NCBI RefSeq assembly: GCF_023094245.1
Contig: NZ_JALMEW010000001.1
Span: 623,086-687,085 of the forward strand
DNA length: 64,000 bases
Source of the DNA: Halomonas getboli
Lineage (GTDB): Bacteria; Pseudomonadota; Gammaproteobacteria; Pseudomonadales; Halomonadaceae
Reading direction: 5' to 3'
The stretch's first letter is position 1. Every line of letters starts with the position of its first letter. The notes beneath the pieces are model-generated. The model was not told the DNA's origin and did no database searches. It worked only from the letters and a program-made list of their open reading frames with translations. Shown here in pieces: positions 63,437 to 64,000 of this stretch. Position numbers and translations under genes: made by a program.

Positions 63437-64000
63437 GTGAAGTCGCAAGATATTTGGGAATCGCCGGTGGGATGGACATGCCCGAGAGCCGTATGGGGCG
63501 CGGGTGTCATCGCGTTGTTGCTGTGTGCGGTCTTCCGGATGCTATGGCCGGAGCTCGGGTCGCATGCCGAAACCGTCATGGCGGTGCTGGGTTTGATCAT
63601 TGTGCTGAGCCTGGGGCGCGGCATCCGCAGCAGTGCGGCCCTGTGGCTGCTGCTGGCGGTGGTGGTGGTGCAGGTGATTTCCTGGACGCTGGGCTACTAC
63701 CACCATCCCCAATGGGTGGCCGACAACCCGCAGGTCGACCGCTTGGCCAAGCTGTTCATCTTCATCTCAGTTGCCTGGTGGCTGGGCGGCAGCACCCGCA
63801 ATACGCTGCTGGTCTGGTGTCTGGCGGTGATGGGGTTGATTCTCTCCAGTGTCGTTCAGGGCGATGGGCTCAACGAGTGGCTGCGTGGCTTCGAGGGGCA
63901 CCGCGTTGGCTTCGGCGTTCGCAATTATCAGCACGGGGCGATGCTGTTCGGCGTCGCGCTGCTGGGGTTGGTGGTGTTCACGCCACGCTTTCTGGCGCCG
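63437..64000 (+). CDS. O-antigen ligase-like membrane protein, N-terminal part (partial)
   Basis: The frame is open to the window edge, 188 codons. Start GTG 63437 has AGGGA at 8 nt; GTG 63431 is in frame but too close to it. Five membrane segments are visible, and RVGFGVRNYQHGAMLFGVAL near residue 160 matches the position of the DNGMNAIPFGNLSLLL block in the ligase-like protein at 9265. It is divergent from the glycosyltransferase at 63246. The catalytic loop lies outside the window, so ligase versus polymerase cannot be decided. Confidence 0.75.
   Translation, partial: MKSQDIWESPVGWTCPRAVWGAGVIALLLCAVFRMLWPELGSHAETVMAVLGLIIVLSLGRGIRSSAALWLLLAVVVVQVISWTLGYYHHPQWVADNPQVDRLAKLFIFISVAWWLGGSTRNTLLVWCLAVMGLILSSVVQGDGLNEWLRGFEGHRVGFGVRNYQHGAMLFGVALLGLVVFTPRFLAP

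Overview
The window looks like part of a gammaproteobacterial chromosome, most likely a halophile of the Halomonas group. This is inferred from the mix of GC-rich housekeeping-like genes, three TRAP transporters, a BCCT transporter, an NhaC antiporter, hydroxyproline catabolism and a large surface-polysaccharide region. No rRNA, tRNA or CRISPR array was seen.

Layout. (1) 1-10.6 kb: the end of a polysaccharide locus. It holds the tail of an initiating sugar transferase, then a strikingly AT-rich island (about 0.36-6.5 kb) with a Wzx flippase, an acetyltransferase, a pyruvyl transferase, a Wzy-like polymerase and two glycosyltransferases. GC-rich UDP-glucuronate epimerase, ugd and an O-antigen ligase-like gene follow. 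(2) 10.7-18.8 kb, minus strand: a DctB/DctD-like two-component system, then a sigma-54 promoter with two palindromic upstream sites and an IHF site, driving a TAXI-type TRAP transporter and L-2-hydroxyglutarate dehydrogenase (lhgO). (3) 19.4-28.4 kb, minus strand: a trans-4-hydroxy-L-proline pathway (epimerase, D-amino acid dehydrogenase, deaminase, semialdehyde dehydrogenase, an Ldh-family reductase, an NhaC-type carrier) and a GntR regulator. A shared 11-bp motif lies in front of three of its transcription units. Both (2) and (3) would end in 2-oxoglutarate.

(4) 29-43.5 kb: separate uptake and catabolism modules. They are a TRAP operon with amidohydrolase and TetR, a second TRAP operon, a class II aldolase, and a BCCT transporter with a CocE-type hydrolase and a LysR regulator. 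The modules are separated by seven copies of a palindromic repeat built on GGGGTCWGACCCC. A decayed REP-associated tyrosine transposase (RAYT) lies between two of the copies.

(5) 44.4-64 kb: a second surface-polysaccharide region. It starts with a glycosyltransferase and phosphoglucomutase, then an exact ops element (the RfaH recruitment site) ahead of a cluster with two CDP-glycerol glycerophosphotransferase-type enzymes, a glycerol-3-phosphate cytidylyltransferase, a GT-D-type transferase, a LicD-like protein and a WcaJ-type initiating transferase. Together these suggest a capsule or glycan carrying (poly)glycerol phosphate, a teichoic-acid-like chemistry in a Gram-negative. Decayed IS5 and ISAs1 elements interrupt the cluster. 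GalE, a PIG-L deacetylase, another glycosyltransferase and the start of another O-antigen ligase-like gene close the window.

Several long reading frames at 29-34 kb run through two or more real genes. The coordinates given here follow protein content and ribosome binding sites, not the longest frame. All family calls are by eye, without database searches.
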